NCBI RefSeq assembly: GCF_005377625.1
Contig: NZ_CP040098.1
Span: forward strand, 3,151,279-3,215,278
Source: Desulfoglaeba alkanexedens ALDC
GTDB taxonomy: Bacteria > Desulfobacterota > Syntrophobacteria > Syntrophobacterales > DSM-9756
Direction: 5' to 3'
Length of the DNA stretch: 64,000 bases
Below, piece after piece: positions 63,752 to 64,000 of the stretch. Position 1 is the stretch's first letter. Each line of letters begins with the position of its first letter. A program made the position numbers and the translations under genes. The notes under the pieces are model-generated. The model searched no databases. It saw nothing but the letters and a program-made list of their open reading frames with translations, and was not told the DNA's origin.

Positions 63752-64000
63752 CTACATCTTGTATTTTCCGAAGTCTTCAGGATCCAGCTTGTCCAGGATC
63801 TCTTCCCACTGTTCCTTGTCCTCGGAACGGAACATCGTCTTATCTTCCTGGGAAACCGATTTCTGCGATTTCTGCAGCACCTCTTCCCGGACGAAGATGG
63901 GCGCGTTGGTGCGGAGCGCTATGGCGATGGCGTCGGAGGGTCGGGAATCGATGGAACTCAACTTATCGTCGACTCGAAGATGAATCAAGGCGTAATAGGT
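63752..64000 (-). CDS. Bifunctional nuclease family protein (DUF151), start outside window
   Basis: The frame is open to the window edge, so the N-terminus is missing. SSIDSRPSDAIAIALRTNAP is the DUF151 signature, and TYYALIHLRVDD precedes it. The tail is acidic (EDKEQWEEILDKLDPEDFGK). The family includes bifunctional DNase/RNase proteins of thermophiles; activity in other bacteria is unproven. Confidence 0.9.
   Translation of the reverse strand, partial: TYYALIHLRVDDKLSSIDSRPSDAIAIALRTNAPIFVREEVLQKSQKSVSQEDKTMFRSEDKEQWEEILDKLDPEDFGKYKM

Overview
The window looks like a chromosomal segment of a GC-rich (about 60% by eye) Gram-negative bacterium. I infer a Desulfobacterota-type organism (Syntrophobacter/Desulfacinum-like) from the gene mix: class I FBPase, a SAM cycle pair (metK-ahcY), a DUF502 membrane protein, a YcaO-TPR fusion, a rubrerythrin-like diiron protein, chemoreceptors and large type III CRISPR loci. 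This is inference; no rRNA is present to settle it. I recognised no tRNA or rRNA genes.

Region 1 (1-23816) is a composite type III CRISPR-Cas island. On the minus strand, 9122 down to 1, lies a type III-D-like effector operon: a Card1/Can2-like CARF nuclease, an HD-less Cas10 with GGDD, a small Cas7-like RAMP, a Csx10-like Cas5 RAMP, a two-RAMP fusion, Csx19 and a TIGR03986-type RAMP cut by the window edge. Next comes a 42-repeat CRISPR array (9208-12283) that appears to be transcribed leftwards and contains an internal six-spacer segmental duplication. To its right is an adaptation block on the minus strand: cas2, cas1, a CRISPR-associated primase-polymerase (CAPP) and a truncated vWA-domain frame. 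Divergent from it is a complete type III-A operon on the plus strand: cas6, csm1/cas10, csm2, csm3, csm4, csm5. A TrmO-like gene follows. Two type III effectors with two GGDD Cas10 subunits thus appear to share one array, one cas6 and one cas1-cas2.

Region 2 (23817-34760) is repeat-rich and has been reshuffled. An IS200/IS605-type element splits the receiver domain of a hybrid histidine kinase. Two chemoreceptor genes share more than 1 kb of nearly identical sequence but carry different sensor domains. REP-like palindromes and a GTTCCCAAGC palindrome family are scattered through the spacers. At its right end sit two more type III ancillary genes, csx20 and a CARF-HEPN Csx1-family RNase.

Region 3 (35047-38304) is a tightly packed four-gene cassette: an unknown protein, a sigma-70 region-4-like protein, a zinc-finger anti-sigma-like protein and another unknown. 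I do not recognise it as a described system.

Region 4 (38428-64000) is mostly housekeeping: ROK sugar kinase, moaA, fbp, tsaD, rsmA, panC-panD, DUF502, metK, ahcY, mltA, a degenerate SF2 helicase with an ATP-grasp-like partner, an M16 peptidase, YcaO-TPR, ribonuclease D, an Smr protein, an EamA transporter, a rubrerythrin-like protein, adenine deaminase and a partial DUF151 nuclease.
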